NCBI GenBank assembly: GCA_937899935.1
Contig: CALCOW010000339.1
Location: 1-8,509, forward strand
DNA length: 8,509 nt
Origin: an uncultured Phycisphaerae bacterium
GTDB taxonomy: Bacteria > Planctomycetota > Phycisphaerae > Phycisphaerales > SM1A02
Direction: 5' to 3'
Part shown: one piece after another, positions 1 to 6,579 of the stretch
Layout: each line of letters begins with the position of its first letter
How positions within the stretch are numbered: the stretch's first letter is position 1
Made by a program: the position numbers and the translations under genes
Notes under the pieces: model-generated
Told to the model about the DNA's origin: nothing
Seen by the model: the letters and a program-made list of their open reading frames with translations, nothing else
Database searches by the model: none

Positions 1-434
1 CTTCTTCGGTGCTGCGTCTGGTTGACTTAGGTGTTGAGAAGTTTCTGTTGACGGCAACGATTGAAGCGATTGTGGCGCAGCGATTGGTGCGGCGCGTATG
101 CATTTCATGCAAAGAAGAATTTACGCCAACCGACGAGCATCTCTTAGAACTTGAACTACACCGACATGATGTTGAAAATAGAACGTTCTTCCGAGGCCGT
201 GGGTGTGAGGCGTGTAACAACAGTGGCTATAAAGGCCGGGTAGCGATCTTCGAGATCATGCCGCTTGATGACAAGATTCGTAACATGATCATGGCTGATG
301 CATCGACCGCGGCCTTAAGGGAAGAAGCGCGTAAGCGCGGTATGCGCACGCTGCGTGAATCTGGACTCTTGGCGATCTTTGATGGCCAAACAACGATTGA
401 TGAGGTCGTCCGCGAGACGATCGTTGAGGAATAA
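1..434 (+). CDS. gspE: Type II secretion / type IV pilus assembly ATPase, C-terminal part (GspE/PilB family), 5' end outside window
   Basis: This is the last ~144 codons of a secretion ATPase; the frame is open to the left edge, with the first full codon at position 3, so the true start lies upstream. The stretch VLRLVDLGVEKFLLTATIEA followed by AQRLVRRVC is the typical post-Walker B segment of GspE/PilB proteins. A tetracysteine zinc motif is visible: CISC at 99-110 and CEAC at 204-215, about 31 residues apart. It is followed by the family signature SGYKGRVAIFEIM and a C-terminal helix ending with TTIDEVVRETI. Walker A and B are not in the window. By family knowledge this cytoplasmic hexamer hydrolyses ATP to drive pseudopilin assembly through the platform protein encoded next door. 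GspE and PilB cannot be separated on this fragment; GspE is preferred because the following genes run in gspF-K order. Confidence 0.93.
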   Translation, partial: SSVLRLVDLGVEKFLLTATIEAIVAQRLVRRVCISCKEEFTPTDEHLLELELHRHDVENRTFFRGRGCEACNNSGYKGRVAIFEIMPLDDKIRNMIMADASTAALREEARKRGMRTLRESGLLAIFDGQTTIDEVVRETIVEE

Positions 435-435
435 T

Positions 436-486
436 CCGCTCGGCGGATAGCGGTTTGCTTGGTGGCCAAGCGTCGTCCAGCAAACC
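436..486 (+). promoter_or_regulatory. Cluster of overlapping inverted repeats between ATPase and gspF genes
   Basis: The 86-base gap after the ATPase stop holds three inverted repeats. CCGCT (436-440) can pair with AGCGG (449-453). GGTTTGCT (452-459) can pair perfectly with AGCAAACC (479-486). GCTTGG (457-462) can pair perfectly with CCAAGC (466-471) around a 3-base loop. The second stem shares bases with both of the others, so not all can form at once. No T-run follows, so this does not look like an intrinsic terminator. A transcript-processing, stability or translation-control element is possible but is inference; chance is not excluded. Confidence 0.35.
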
Positions 487-506
487 AGTGAGGCCTTGAA
501 AAGGGC

Positions 507-511
507 AGGAG
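507..511 (+). promoter_or_regulatory. Ribosome binding site of gspF
   Basis: AGGAG lies 9 bases upstream of the ATG at 521. It is the best Shine-Dalgarno match near that start and fixes the start of the GspF protein, whose N-terminus aligns with the family from its first residues. Confidence 0.75.
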
Positions 512-520
512 ACGTCAGGT

Positions 521-1822
521 ATGCCGACCTATCAGTATGAAGCATTGAACTCTGCAGGAAAGCCTGAAACAGGCTCGATCGAAGCATCATCGAGTGAGGA
601 GGCGATTCAGCGCATTCGCCAGCAGGGGTATTTCCCCACTTCGGTACGAGAGCAGAAGGTCAAGGGCGGCAAAGTTGGCAAGAAAAAGGGCGAGCCGAAA
701 AAGAAGAGCAAAAAGAAAAAGGGCGAGTTCTCGATCAATATCCTGCCAGTCAGCGGCAAGAAGTTGTGTTTGTTTACCCGTCAGCTTTCAACGCTACAGG
801 ATGCAGGTCTTCCTTTGTTGCGTTCGCTTCAGATTCTTGAATCACAAGAAAAACCAGGACAGCTCAAGACGATTCTGGGGGCGATCTGCGAAGACGTTGA
901 AGCTGGCTCAACATTATCTGATGCTATGGCCAAGCATCCCCGCGCCTTTAATCGACTGTACTGCAAGATGGTCAATGCCGGTGAAATCGGTGGTGTGATC
1001 GATATTATTCTCCAGCGCTTGGCGATGTTTATGGAAAAGGCGCAGCGACTAAAGCGGCGCATCATCGGCGCGTGTATTTATCCGGTCGTCGTCATCGTTA
1101 TCGCCGTGGCAATTGTGATGGGCATCATGTACTTCGTCATTCCAAAGTTCCAAGAGATCTTTGCTGACTTTGACGTGCCGTTGCCGAAACTTACCTTGTT
1201 TATGATCGATGCCAGTGCGTGGGTGGTGGGGAATCTTGGTGAGGATCAACTCTTGCCCGGCTGGATCGTGGTCATTGCAACGCCTTTTGTCTTGTGGGCC
1301 ACCTTGTATTTGGTGCGAAAAACCAGGCATGGGCGAGCGATTACCGACAAGATTCGTTTGCGCATTCCGCCCTTTGGTGGCATTGTTCGCAAGACCGCAG
1401 TGGCTCGCTTTACGCGAACCTTGGGCACCTTGATTTCTGCTGGTGTGCCTATTCTTGAAGCGATCATGATTACGCGTGATACGTCGGGCAATCATGTCTA
1501 CGAAGTGGCCTTGACCAATGTGCACGACTCGATTCGAGAGGGTGAGACGTTTGCGGGCCCGCTTCGCGAGTCCAAGGTCTGTGACCCGATCGTCGTCAAC
1601 ATGATCGACGTTGGCGAAGAAACCGGTGATCTCGATGTGATGCTTAATAAGATCGCTGATAACTATGACGAAGAAGTTGACGTGGCAGTGCAGGCGCTGC
1701 TCAGTCTTCTTGAACCAATGATGGTGGTTCTTTTGGGCGGCATTGTGGGCACCATTGTGTTGTCACTGTTTTTGCCGTTGGTCAACATGATCGAGTCGGT
1801 GTCGGCCCGGACAGGCGGTTGA
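521..1822 (+). CDS. gspF: Type II secretion inner-membrane platform protein GspF (PilC family)
   Basis: A 433-residue polytopic inner-membrane protein. By family knowledge it is the platform that couples the ATPase to pseudopilin insertion. The N-terminus MPTYQYEALNSAGK is the family opening. There are two T2SSF domains: residues ~84-208, starting LFTRQLSTLQDAGLPLL, with the KMVNAGEIGG motif at 149-158; and ~293-420, starting AVARFTRTLGTLISAGVP, with NMIDVGEETGDLDVML at 360-375. Three membrane segments are visible at about 186-208, 247-265 and 397-420. Unusual is a lysine block at 46-67 (13 Lys in 22 residues) in the linker between the N-terminal region and the first domain, which helps make the protein ~30 residues longer than the usual ~400. 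The start is supported by AGGAG at 507-511. The next gene begins 10 bases after its stop. PilC of a type IV pilus is the alternative name; family membership is secure. Confidence 0.97.
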   Translation: MPTYQYEALNSAGKPETGSIEASSSEEAIQRIRQQGYFPTSVREQKVKGGKVGKKKGEPKKKSKKKKGEFSINILPVSGKKLCLFTRQLSTLQDAGLPLLRSLQILESQEKPGQLKTILGAICEDVEAGSTLSDAMAKHPRAFNRLYCKMVNAGEIGGVIDIILQRLAMFMEKAQRLKRRIIGACIYPVVVIVIAVAIVMGIMYFVIPKFQEIFADFDVPLPKLTLFMIDASAWVVGNLGEDQLLPGWIVVIATPFVLWATLYLVRKTRHGRAITDKIRLRIPPFGGIVRKTAVARFTRTLGTLISAGVPILEAIMITRDTSGNHVYEVALTNVHDSIREGETFAGPLRESKVCDPIVVNMIDVGEETGDLDVMLNKIADNYDEEVDVAVQALLSLLEPMMVVLLGGIVGTIVLSLFLPLVNMIESVSARTGG

Positions 1823-1832
1823 TGGGTACGAG

Positions 1833-2810
1833 ATGAGGAACATGCACGTGAGACATCGTCGAGCATTTAGTCTAGTTGAGCTGCTCATTACCGTGGGATT
1901 GGTGATTGTGGTTGCTTCGCTGGTGATCTATGTCAGTTCTGCGGCTCGTCGCAGTGCGCAAGAGGCTAATACGCAGGCGCTGATGAACTCGATCTCACAG
2001 GCGTTGACCCAGTTCAAGCAAGACACTGGCTACTACCCACCGATACTCGATAACGATCGCAACCTGATGCCGGCGTTTCCCAATAGTGGGTTTGACCCCT
2101 TCATGAGCCCGTCGGTTGATAGTGATAGTTATGGCGACGATCGTCAGCAGTGGTATTCAGAAACATCTCTCGCAGAGTATTTGCTTGGCTATGGTGGCTA
2201 TGACCAAGATGGCTACGGCAAACGTGACGGCGAGAACCCACCGCTGGGTTTGCGTGATCCTGGGCCCGATGGTGTCTGGGGCGCCGATCGCTATGGCACT
2301 GGGGCGCTGGTCGATCGCACTGAAAGTAATTCGAGCAACCTCTATCGCCAGCAAGAGCTTTCTGGGCGTGTGCTCGGTCCTTACCTGACGCTTTCTGACC
2401 AACGATTAGTCGGCATGCTAAGCAGCAATGGCAAGGTGCTTTTCCCTGGTGATCCTGGTTACGACGCCAACGCGCCCAAGGCCATTGCCGATTACTGGGG
2501 CAATGCGATTCGCTATTACCGCACGCCCTATCCTGGCAGTGACCCCAGTGCCAAGTTGTATGAAGCCTCAAATGCCAGCTTTGCGCCCTCTTTGGCAGAC
2601 ATCATCGCTTTGCGGCCACAACAGATTACGGCTGGCCAGGTGATTGATGCCGAGGTTGCTGACTCCAATGGCGAAGCCAAAGCGATGCGTCAATCGCGCT
2701 CTGCCGATTTCGCGCTGTTTTCTCGCGGTGCTGATCAGGCGCTTGAAGAAGATCGCCGTATCGATGAAGAAGAATTCAATAACGATAACCTGGTGGAGAT
2801 GGGTCCATGA
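1833..2810 (+). CDS. gspG: GspG-like major pseudopilin with a large insertion
   Basis: A 325-residue prepilin-like protein. The basic 11-residue leader (RHRRA) is followed by FSLVELLITVGLVIVVASLV: F at +1 and Glu16 at +5 of the mature protein, with Ala11 rather than Gly at -1. The helix continues through EANTQALMNSISQALTQF, then FKQDTGYYPP (61-70), matching the GspG xxDxGxYP region. The WGN motif (DYWGNAIRYY, 220-229) and DFALFSRGADQ (292-302) match the GspG core and the start of its calcium loop. About 150 residues rich in Gly, Asp and Tyr (71-219), including LAEYLLGYGGYDQDG, separate these halves; proteobacterial GspG is only ~140-150 residues in total. No cysteine is present. The start at 1833 gives a leader equal in length to the next gene's; ATG 1842 is an alternative and the ribosome site is weak. 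By family knowledge GspG forms the periplasmic pseudopilus shaft. Its stop overlaps the next start. Confidence 0.85.
   Translation: MRNMHVRHRRAFSLVELLITVGLVIVVASLVIYVSSAARRSAQEANTQALMNSISQALTQFKQDTGYYPPILDNDRNLMPAFPNSGFDPFMSPSVDSDSYGDDRQQWYSETSLAEYLLGYGGYDQDGYGKRDGENPPLGLRDPGPDGVWGADRYGTGALVDRTESNSSNLYRQQELSGRVLGPYLTLSDQRLVGMLSSNGKVLFPGDPGYDANAPKAIADYWGNAIRYYRTPYPGSDPSAKLYEASNASFAPSLADIIALRPQQITAGQVIDAEVADSNGEAKAMRQSRSADFALFSRGADQALEEDRRIDEEEFNNDNLVEMGP
2795..2798 (+). promoter_or_regulatory. Ribosome binding site of the GspH-like gene, inside the gspG-like gene
   Basis: GGAG sits 8 bases upstream of the ATG at 2807, which overlaps the preceding stop as ATGA. The pair supports this start and suggests translational coupling. 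Confidence 0.6.
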
Positions 2811-3790
2811 GGTCTCAAGATCGTCATCGCAGGGTCGGTTTTACCATGATCGAATTGATTGTGGTGATTGTCATTATTGTCATTGTGGCCGTGGTGACCG
2901 TCATGAGTTTTAACGCTGTTTCGCGCAACACACGTTTGACCGGTGCAATTACCACCGTCAAAGGGGCGCTTGGCAAAGGTCGCGCCCTGGCCATGGAACG
3001 AAACGAGTGGGTCGTGGTTGTTTTTCGCTCGGTGCCCAATCCAAGTGAACCGGCGCTGGTCGATGAAGATGGCGATGACCTCTTGTCTAACGAACAAGAA
3101 AAGCGTTCGACGCGCACTGAAATTCTCTTTGGTCAGTTTACCGGTGAGACCGGGACTTGGATTCCAGAATGGCCGCCAGAAGATCAAGAGGGGCTGCCTC
3201 CTCAGGATCTTTACCAAGGTACTAGTAGTACGCTTGAAGATCGTTATGTCGAGATTCCCGGCGCTGAGCGCTACTTGTTGCCGCGGGGTATCAAGGTCGC
3301 CGGCATTGATTATTACAACTCAACGACGGCCAATGGTGGAATGGTCTGGGCCACGGGGCCTGAGCTGAAGGATGTGCCGGTTGATGGGCCGAACAATATC
3401 GACTTCGCCGCCCACCGGTGGTTTGTGGTTGGCGTGATGTTTGCCCCCGATGGCACTGTGCGAACGAGAAACAATTCCAATTCCAGCAAGAGCATGTGGA
3501 TGGACTTTAACAACAATGGTTGGCAAGAGTTGGCCAATCCTGCCGACCCAAATGGTTCGGAGACCAATGCCTCAAAGAAGTTCTTGGCTCTGCACGCTCA
3601 AGACGAGCCGCGTTTGACATTAACGATGATCTTGGGTGTCTATGACGGCGAAGAAGCACGCGAACTGCTCTTAGACCCGCTGGACCCAGCCTCTTTTAAC
3701 ATTGACGAACTTATTAGCCCCAATGGCTATATCAGTCAGAACGTGGACCCACTGTATTTCAACCGCTTTAGTGGAGTGATCATGGAATGA
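2807..3790 (+). CDS. GspH-like minor pseudopilin (FimT/GspH type)
   Basis: A 327-residue protein with an 11-residue basic leader ending RHRRVG, then FTMIELIVVIVIIVIVAVV: Gly11 at -1, Phe at +1, Glu16 at +5, a textbook prepilin peptidase site. The segment LGKGRALAMERNEWVVVVF (55-73) resembles the GspH region where a helix leads into the first strand. LPRGIKV (158-164) and MFAPDGTVRT (211-220) resemble the GspH beta-sheet motifs that end in 'PDG'. Two insertions enlarge it: an acidic stretch around 80-135 (with VDEDGDDL at 85-92) and an Asn/Ser-rich stretch around 221-256. There is no cysteine. By family knowledge GspH is a minor pseudopilin of the tip complex. Assignment rests on these motifs and on position directly after the GspG-like gene. 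It overlaps both neighbours by 4 bases (ATGA). FimT-like minor pilin is the alternative. Confidence 0.8.
   Translation: MRSQDRHRRVGFTMIELIVVIVIIVIVAVVTVMSFNAVSRNTRLTGAITTVKGALGKGRALAMERNEWVVVVFRSVPNPSEPALVDEDGDDLLSNEQEKRSTRTEILFGQFTGETGTWIPEWPPEDQEGLPPQDLYQGTSSTLEDRYVEIPGAERYLLPRGIKVAGIDYYNSTTANGGMVWATGPELKDVPVDGPNNIDFAAHRWFVVGVMFAPDGTVRTRNNSNSSKSMWMDFNNNGWQELANPADPNGSETNASKKFLALHAQDEPRLTLTMILGVYDGEEARELLLDPLDPASFNIDELISPNGYISQNVDPLYFNRFSGVIME
3773..3776 (+). promoter_or_regulatory. Ribosome binding site of the GspI/PilV-like gene
   Basis: GGAG lies 10 bases upstream of the ATG at 3787, which again overlaps the preceding stop as ATGA. It lies within the end of the GspH-like coding region. 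Confidence 0.55.
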
Positions 3791-4959
3791 GGCTTCTGCT
3801 TCGAACAACAAGGGACTGCAAAGCTGCTCGTGGTTTGTCACTGGTCGAGTTGATGTTGGCCATTGGCATCTTGGGTGTGGGCTTGATTTGTATCGCCGCG
3901 GTTTTCCCAGCGGGCATTCGCCAAACGGATGAGGCGGTCGATGATGTGATGGGGCCGGTGGTCGCCAACAACGCGCTGTCGCTGATTCGTAGCAAAGTCA
4001 AGCCTGACATGTTCGGCACGCGTGAGGACGCTCGCATCATCTTGGGCCTCGAACCAACGGAGTTGGAACTTCGCGAGCCAGCCACTGCAAGCGGTGATTG
4101 GTTCTGGAAACGTCCTGCTTTGTTTGATCCGGTAAATGCAGAGGACACGGTTTCCCTTGACACGGCCTTGCCAGCAAACAGCTCTCTAACTCATGGAGCC
4201 GGCGCCGTACGCTTGTTTTTCGATCCCGCATCGCCATTGGAAGGCTTTGATATTGATCAAGACGACCTGGGCGTGATGCCTTGGAACAGACAGCGCAACT
4301 TCAACGGCGTGCCTGACCCGGTGATCTTCTCGCAAGGGGAGCGCTGCTATCCCATGACTGATCAAATTAGTGGCACCAATGCAGCGCTGGGGTATTACGG
4401 CGAGGTCAACCCTGACACGTTTTTGCCGCCGCGAGCTGGCTACATGTGGGATTGCATGTTCCGCCGCCACGACGGCAAGATTTTGGTGGCGATCTTTGTC
4501 TATCGCATTATTGATCAAGGCCAAGGTGAGCGTGTCTATTGGTCGCAAAGCAATGGCACTGACGTGGGTATTGCGCATCTTGATCTGGAGGCCAACGATG
4601 CGGCCTTGGAAGCGACGGTGCGTTTGCCGCTTTCGAATGTGATCGATGATCAGGCATTGCCCGCCTATGCCCAGCTACGTGAAGCGCTCGAGCCAGGACA
4701 GTGGGTGATTGATCAGAACAATATCGTGCATCGCCCACTGAACGCTTGGACCGAGAGCGACGGTGAGCGCTGGTGTGAACTGAGATCGCCGATTCCAATT
4801 GGTCATCTTCTTGACGTCAATCATTATCGAGATGACGACCCGGTCTTTGGAGCGGTGACCGACCTGTGGTACCTGCCGCTTGAAGTTGAAGTGCAAGATG
4901 GTCAAGGCAGTCGTTTTGTGGATGTGGTGCCCGTGTATGCCACCGTGCAAGAACTCTAA
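3787..4959 (+). CDS. GspI/PilV-like minor pseudopilin
   Basis: A 390-residue protein. The 16-residue leader ends KAARG and is followed by LSLVELMLAIGILGVGLICI: Gly16 at -1, Leu at +1, Glu21 at +5. The N-terminal helix with ELMLAIGILGVGL is typical of PilV/GspI proteins. It continues AAVFPAGIRQTDEAVDDVMG, after which a globular part of ~330 residues has no fold I can name. A segment GYMWDCMFRRHDGKILVAIF (218-237) and a C-terminal sheet-like LWYLPLEVEVQDGQGSRFVD (360-379) are the most ordered-looking parts. Usual GspI is ~120-130 residues, so this one is about three times longer. Five cysteines occur: C11 in the leader, C35 inside the membrane helix, and C187, C223, C330 in the soluble part, while the two genes before it have none. 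Position between H-like and J-like genes supports GspI. By family knowledge GspI nucleates the tip with J and K. Confidence 0.78.
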   Translation: MRLLLRTTRDCKAARGLSLVELMLAIGILGVGLICIAAVFPAGIRQTDEAVDDVMGPVVANNALSLIRSKVKPDMFGTREDARIILGLEPTELELREPATASGDWFWKRPALFDPVNAEDTVSLDTALPANSSLTHGAGAVRLFFDPASPLEGFDIDQDDLGVMPWNRQRNFNGVPDPVIFSQGERCYPMTDQISGTNAALGYYGEVNPDTFLPPRAGYMWDCMFRRHDGKILVAIFVYRIIDQGQGERVYWSQSNGTDVGIAHLDLEANDAALEATVRLPLSNVIDDQALPAYAQLREALEPGQWVIDQNNIVHRPLNAWTESDGERWCELRSPIPIGHLLDVNHYRDDDPVFGAVTDLWYLPLEVEVQDGQGSRFVDVVPVYATVQEL

Positions 4960-4971
4960 TCGAGAAACCTG

Positions 4972-6579
4972 ATGATGATGTTTTTCACAATCCAATCTAA
5001 TGTTCACAAGCGGCCCATCAAAGCCCGTGGTTTTACCTTGGCAGAGCTCTTGGTGGCGGTTGGCGTCTTTGTGCTGATTATTATTGCCGTGGCCCAAGTC
5101 TTCTCTGCAGCATCAACCATCTCGGGTGTCGGTGATTCGACCAACGATCTGTTGCAAGACTCGGTGGCCATTGAGCGACAAATTCGTGATGACATTGAGC
5201 GCCTGAGCCGCAACGGTTTCTTGGCGATTCATTCGGTGGCCGTTCCCAATGACATTAATGTGGCCGATACTGGCAAGCTGCTTGACCCTAGTCGGCCGCA
5301 AGAGGCGCCGATTCGCACCGATCAACTGGTCTTCTTTGCCGAGGGGAACTTTCCCAGCAGTACGCTTCAATTGATGGATGATAATAATGATAGTAATAAT
5401 GCCGCGAATACAAATCCCACGCAAGTAACGGCCGCTGGCACCGCTGCACGGATCTACTACGGTCACGCTTTTCAGCTGCCCTCTTCAAAGGACGCAGAAT
5501 TGCCCTCGGCAGATAGTGTTCAGTACACTTATGATCCTGACCCCGCTGAGGATATGAAACCCTGGATGACCGGTGATATAGATCAGGTGCGCACGACTCA
5601 TAAGCGAGGTCAAAGTGGCAGTGGGGAGCCTTACGATTTTGTATCTGCCGAGGTTACTGATGCCACTCAACCTGAGGCTACTGATTGGATTTTGGTCCGT
5701 CAGGCAGTGGTACTGGCCGATGATGATGAAAATGTACCTGATGCATACACCAAAGCGCAGCTAGGCAATCATCGCTCTGCGTTTTCTATTTTCAAAGACC
5801 AAACACCAGCGGGTGTTTGCCCCCAAGTGCGCGATGGGCGACACGACATCGCTGCCACAGAGCTACCGGAGATTCGGGCGCTCGTGACTGAAGACCCACA
5901 AACGGGTGAGCAGCGAAGCTCATTTTTCCAACAGCAAGCGTTCATTAAAGATCAGGCGGTCTACTGGCCGCGCGCCGAGCGTAAGCCACCGAGTACCAAC
6001 TCGCTTGATCAAGCACTCAGCAATCATGTGCTTTCTGGTGGGTGCAGTGAGTTTATTGTCGAGTGGACCTACGAAGACTTGGCCGGCAGTGCTCAAGACG
6101 TGAACAGCGGTTCCGTGTTGCGCGGACCACGTCAGCCGGCCGATCGGCCAATTCGTTGGTTTGGCCTCAGCGATGCGCAGGTCGCCTCACTGCCGGACAT
6201 TGATAGTCTAACGCCACAACAGCAGCGGCGGATCTACCGGGGTGTTGATTGGTATAGCAATCTTCCTGCAGAAGAACAGGCAAAAGTCTTAACGTCGGAG
6301 ACCGATGGGGCCTTTGAAAAAGTGATCTTTCCTGCTGAACCCGACTTTGGCGGCTTTGGTGGACTGCCACCATACCGTGAGTATTGGGCCATCTTTGGTT
6401 ACAACCAGGATGGTGTCTTTAAGGTAAACGCTGAGCACGACGATGAAGCGGGCTTTATTCGTGAGGATTTTGTTCCATGGCCTACCGCCTTACGTATCAC
6501 CATGGTGCTCAACGACCGGCAAAAGAATCTTGAAGGGGGGCGAATCTTACAGTTCATCGTGGAGCTACCTGAGAAATGA
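4972..6579 (+). CDS. GspJ/PilW-like minor pseudopilin, oversized
   Basis: A 535-residue protein. The leader ends KARG and is followed by FTLAELLVAVGVFVLIIIAV: Gly20 at -1, Phe at +1, Glu25 at +5. The helix leads into AQVFSAASTISG and an Arg/Asp-rich coil (SVAIERQIRDDIERLSRNGF, 64-83), as in PilW/GspJ. Family-like strands follow: QLVFFAEGNFPSS (118-130), RIYYGHAF (160-167), DWILVRQAVVLAD (238-250), SEFIVEWTYEDL (359-370). The C-terminus WPTALRITMVLND...GGRILQFIVELP (503-533) matches the usual end of GspJ/PilW proteins. GspJ is normally ~200 residues. A Asp/Asn tract lies at 136-149. Two cysteines in the soluble part (C283, C358) could form a disulfide. Three ATGs in a row (4972, 4975, 4978) leave the exact start open, and no strong ribosome site is visible. 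It begins 12 bases after the preceding stop and overlaps the next gene by 4 bases. Confidence 0.82.
   Translation: MMMFFTIQSNVHKRPIKARGFTLAELLVAVGVFVLIIIAVAQVFSAASTISGVGDSTNDLLQDSVAIERQIRDDIERLSRNGFLAIHSVAVPNDINVADTGKLLDPSRPQEAPIRTDQLVFFAEGNFPSSTLQLMDDNNDSNNAANTNPTQVTAAGTAARIYYGHAFQLPSSKDAELPSADSVQYTYDPDPAEDMKPWMTGDIDQVRTTHKRGQSGSGEPYDFVSAEVTDATQPEATDWILVRQAVVLADDDENVPDAYTKAQLGNHRSAFSIFKDQTPAGVCPQVRDGRHDIAATELPEIRALVTEDPQTGEQRSSFFQQQAFIKDQAVYWPRAERKPPSTNSLDQALSNHVLSGGCSEFIVEWTYEDLAGSAQDVNSGSVLRGPRQPADRPIRWFGLSDAQVASLPDIDSLTPQQQRRIYRGVDWYSNLPAEEQAKVLTSETDGAFEKVIFPAEPDFGGFGGLPPYREYWAIFGYNQDGVFKVNAEHDDEAGFIREDFVPWPTALRITMVLNDRQKNLEGGRILQFIVELPEK
5377..5400 (+). repeat. AT-rich GAT/AAT codon tract in the GspJ/PilW-like gene
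   Basis: Eight consecutive codons (GAT GAT AAT AAT GAT AGT AAT AAT) encode an Asp/Asn/Ser run at residues 136-143. Its base composition is strikingly AT-rich for this gene. It looks like a short imperfect trinucleotide expansion in a surface loop. Confidence 0.5.

Noticed and set aside
96..215. CxxC...CxxC as a separate small zinc protein or rubredoxin-like domain
   Set aside because: The tetracysteine motif is a normal part of the GspE/PilB C-terminal domain and sits in its expected place.
436..486. Intrinsic terminator after the ATPase gene
   Set aside because: The hairpins are not followed by a T-run, and the next gene of the same pathway follows with its own ribosome site.
227..590. Minus-strand frames opposite the ATPase gene and the gap
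   Set aside because: They lie antisense to a clear GspE-family coding frame, have no recognisable protein features and overlap one another in different frames.
594..998. Arg/Ser-rich plus-strand frame inside gspF
   Set aside because: Shadow of the lysine-rich GspF codons read in another frame; the GspF frame has full family similarity over the same bases.
2858..2905. Repeat-like GTCATT/ATTGT stretch at the start of the GspH-like gene
   Set aside because: Explained by the Ile/Val-rich membrane helix; no repeat beyond the codons needed for it.
2735..3217. His/Asp/Asn-rich minus-strand frame opposite the GspH-like start
   Set aside because: The His/Asn-rich look is produced by reading Val/Ile codons of the hydrophobic helix backwards; not a real metal-binding protein.
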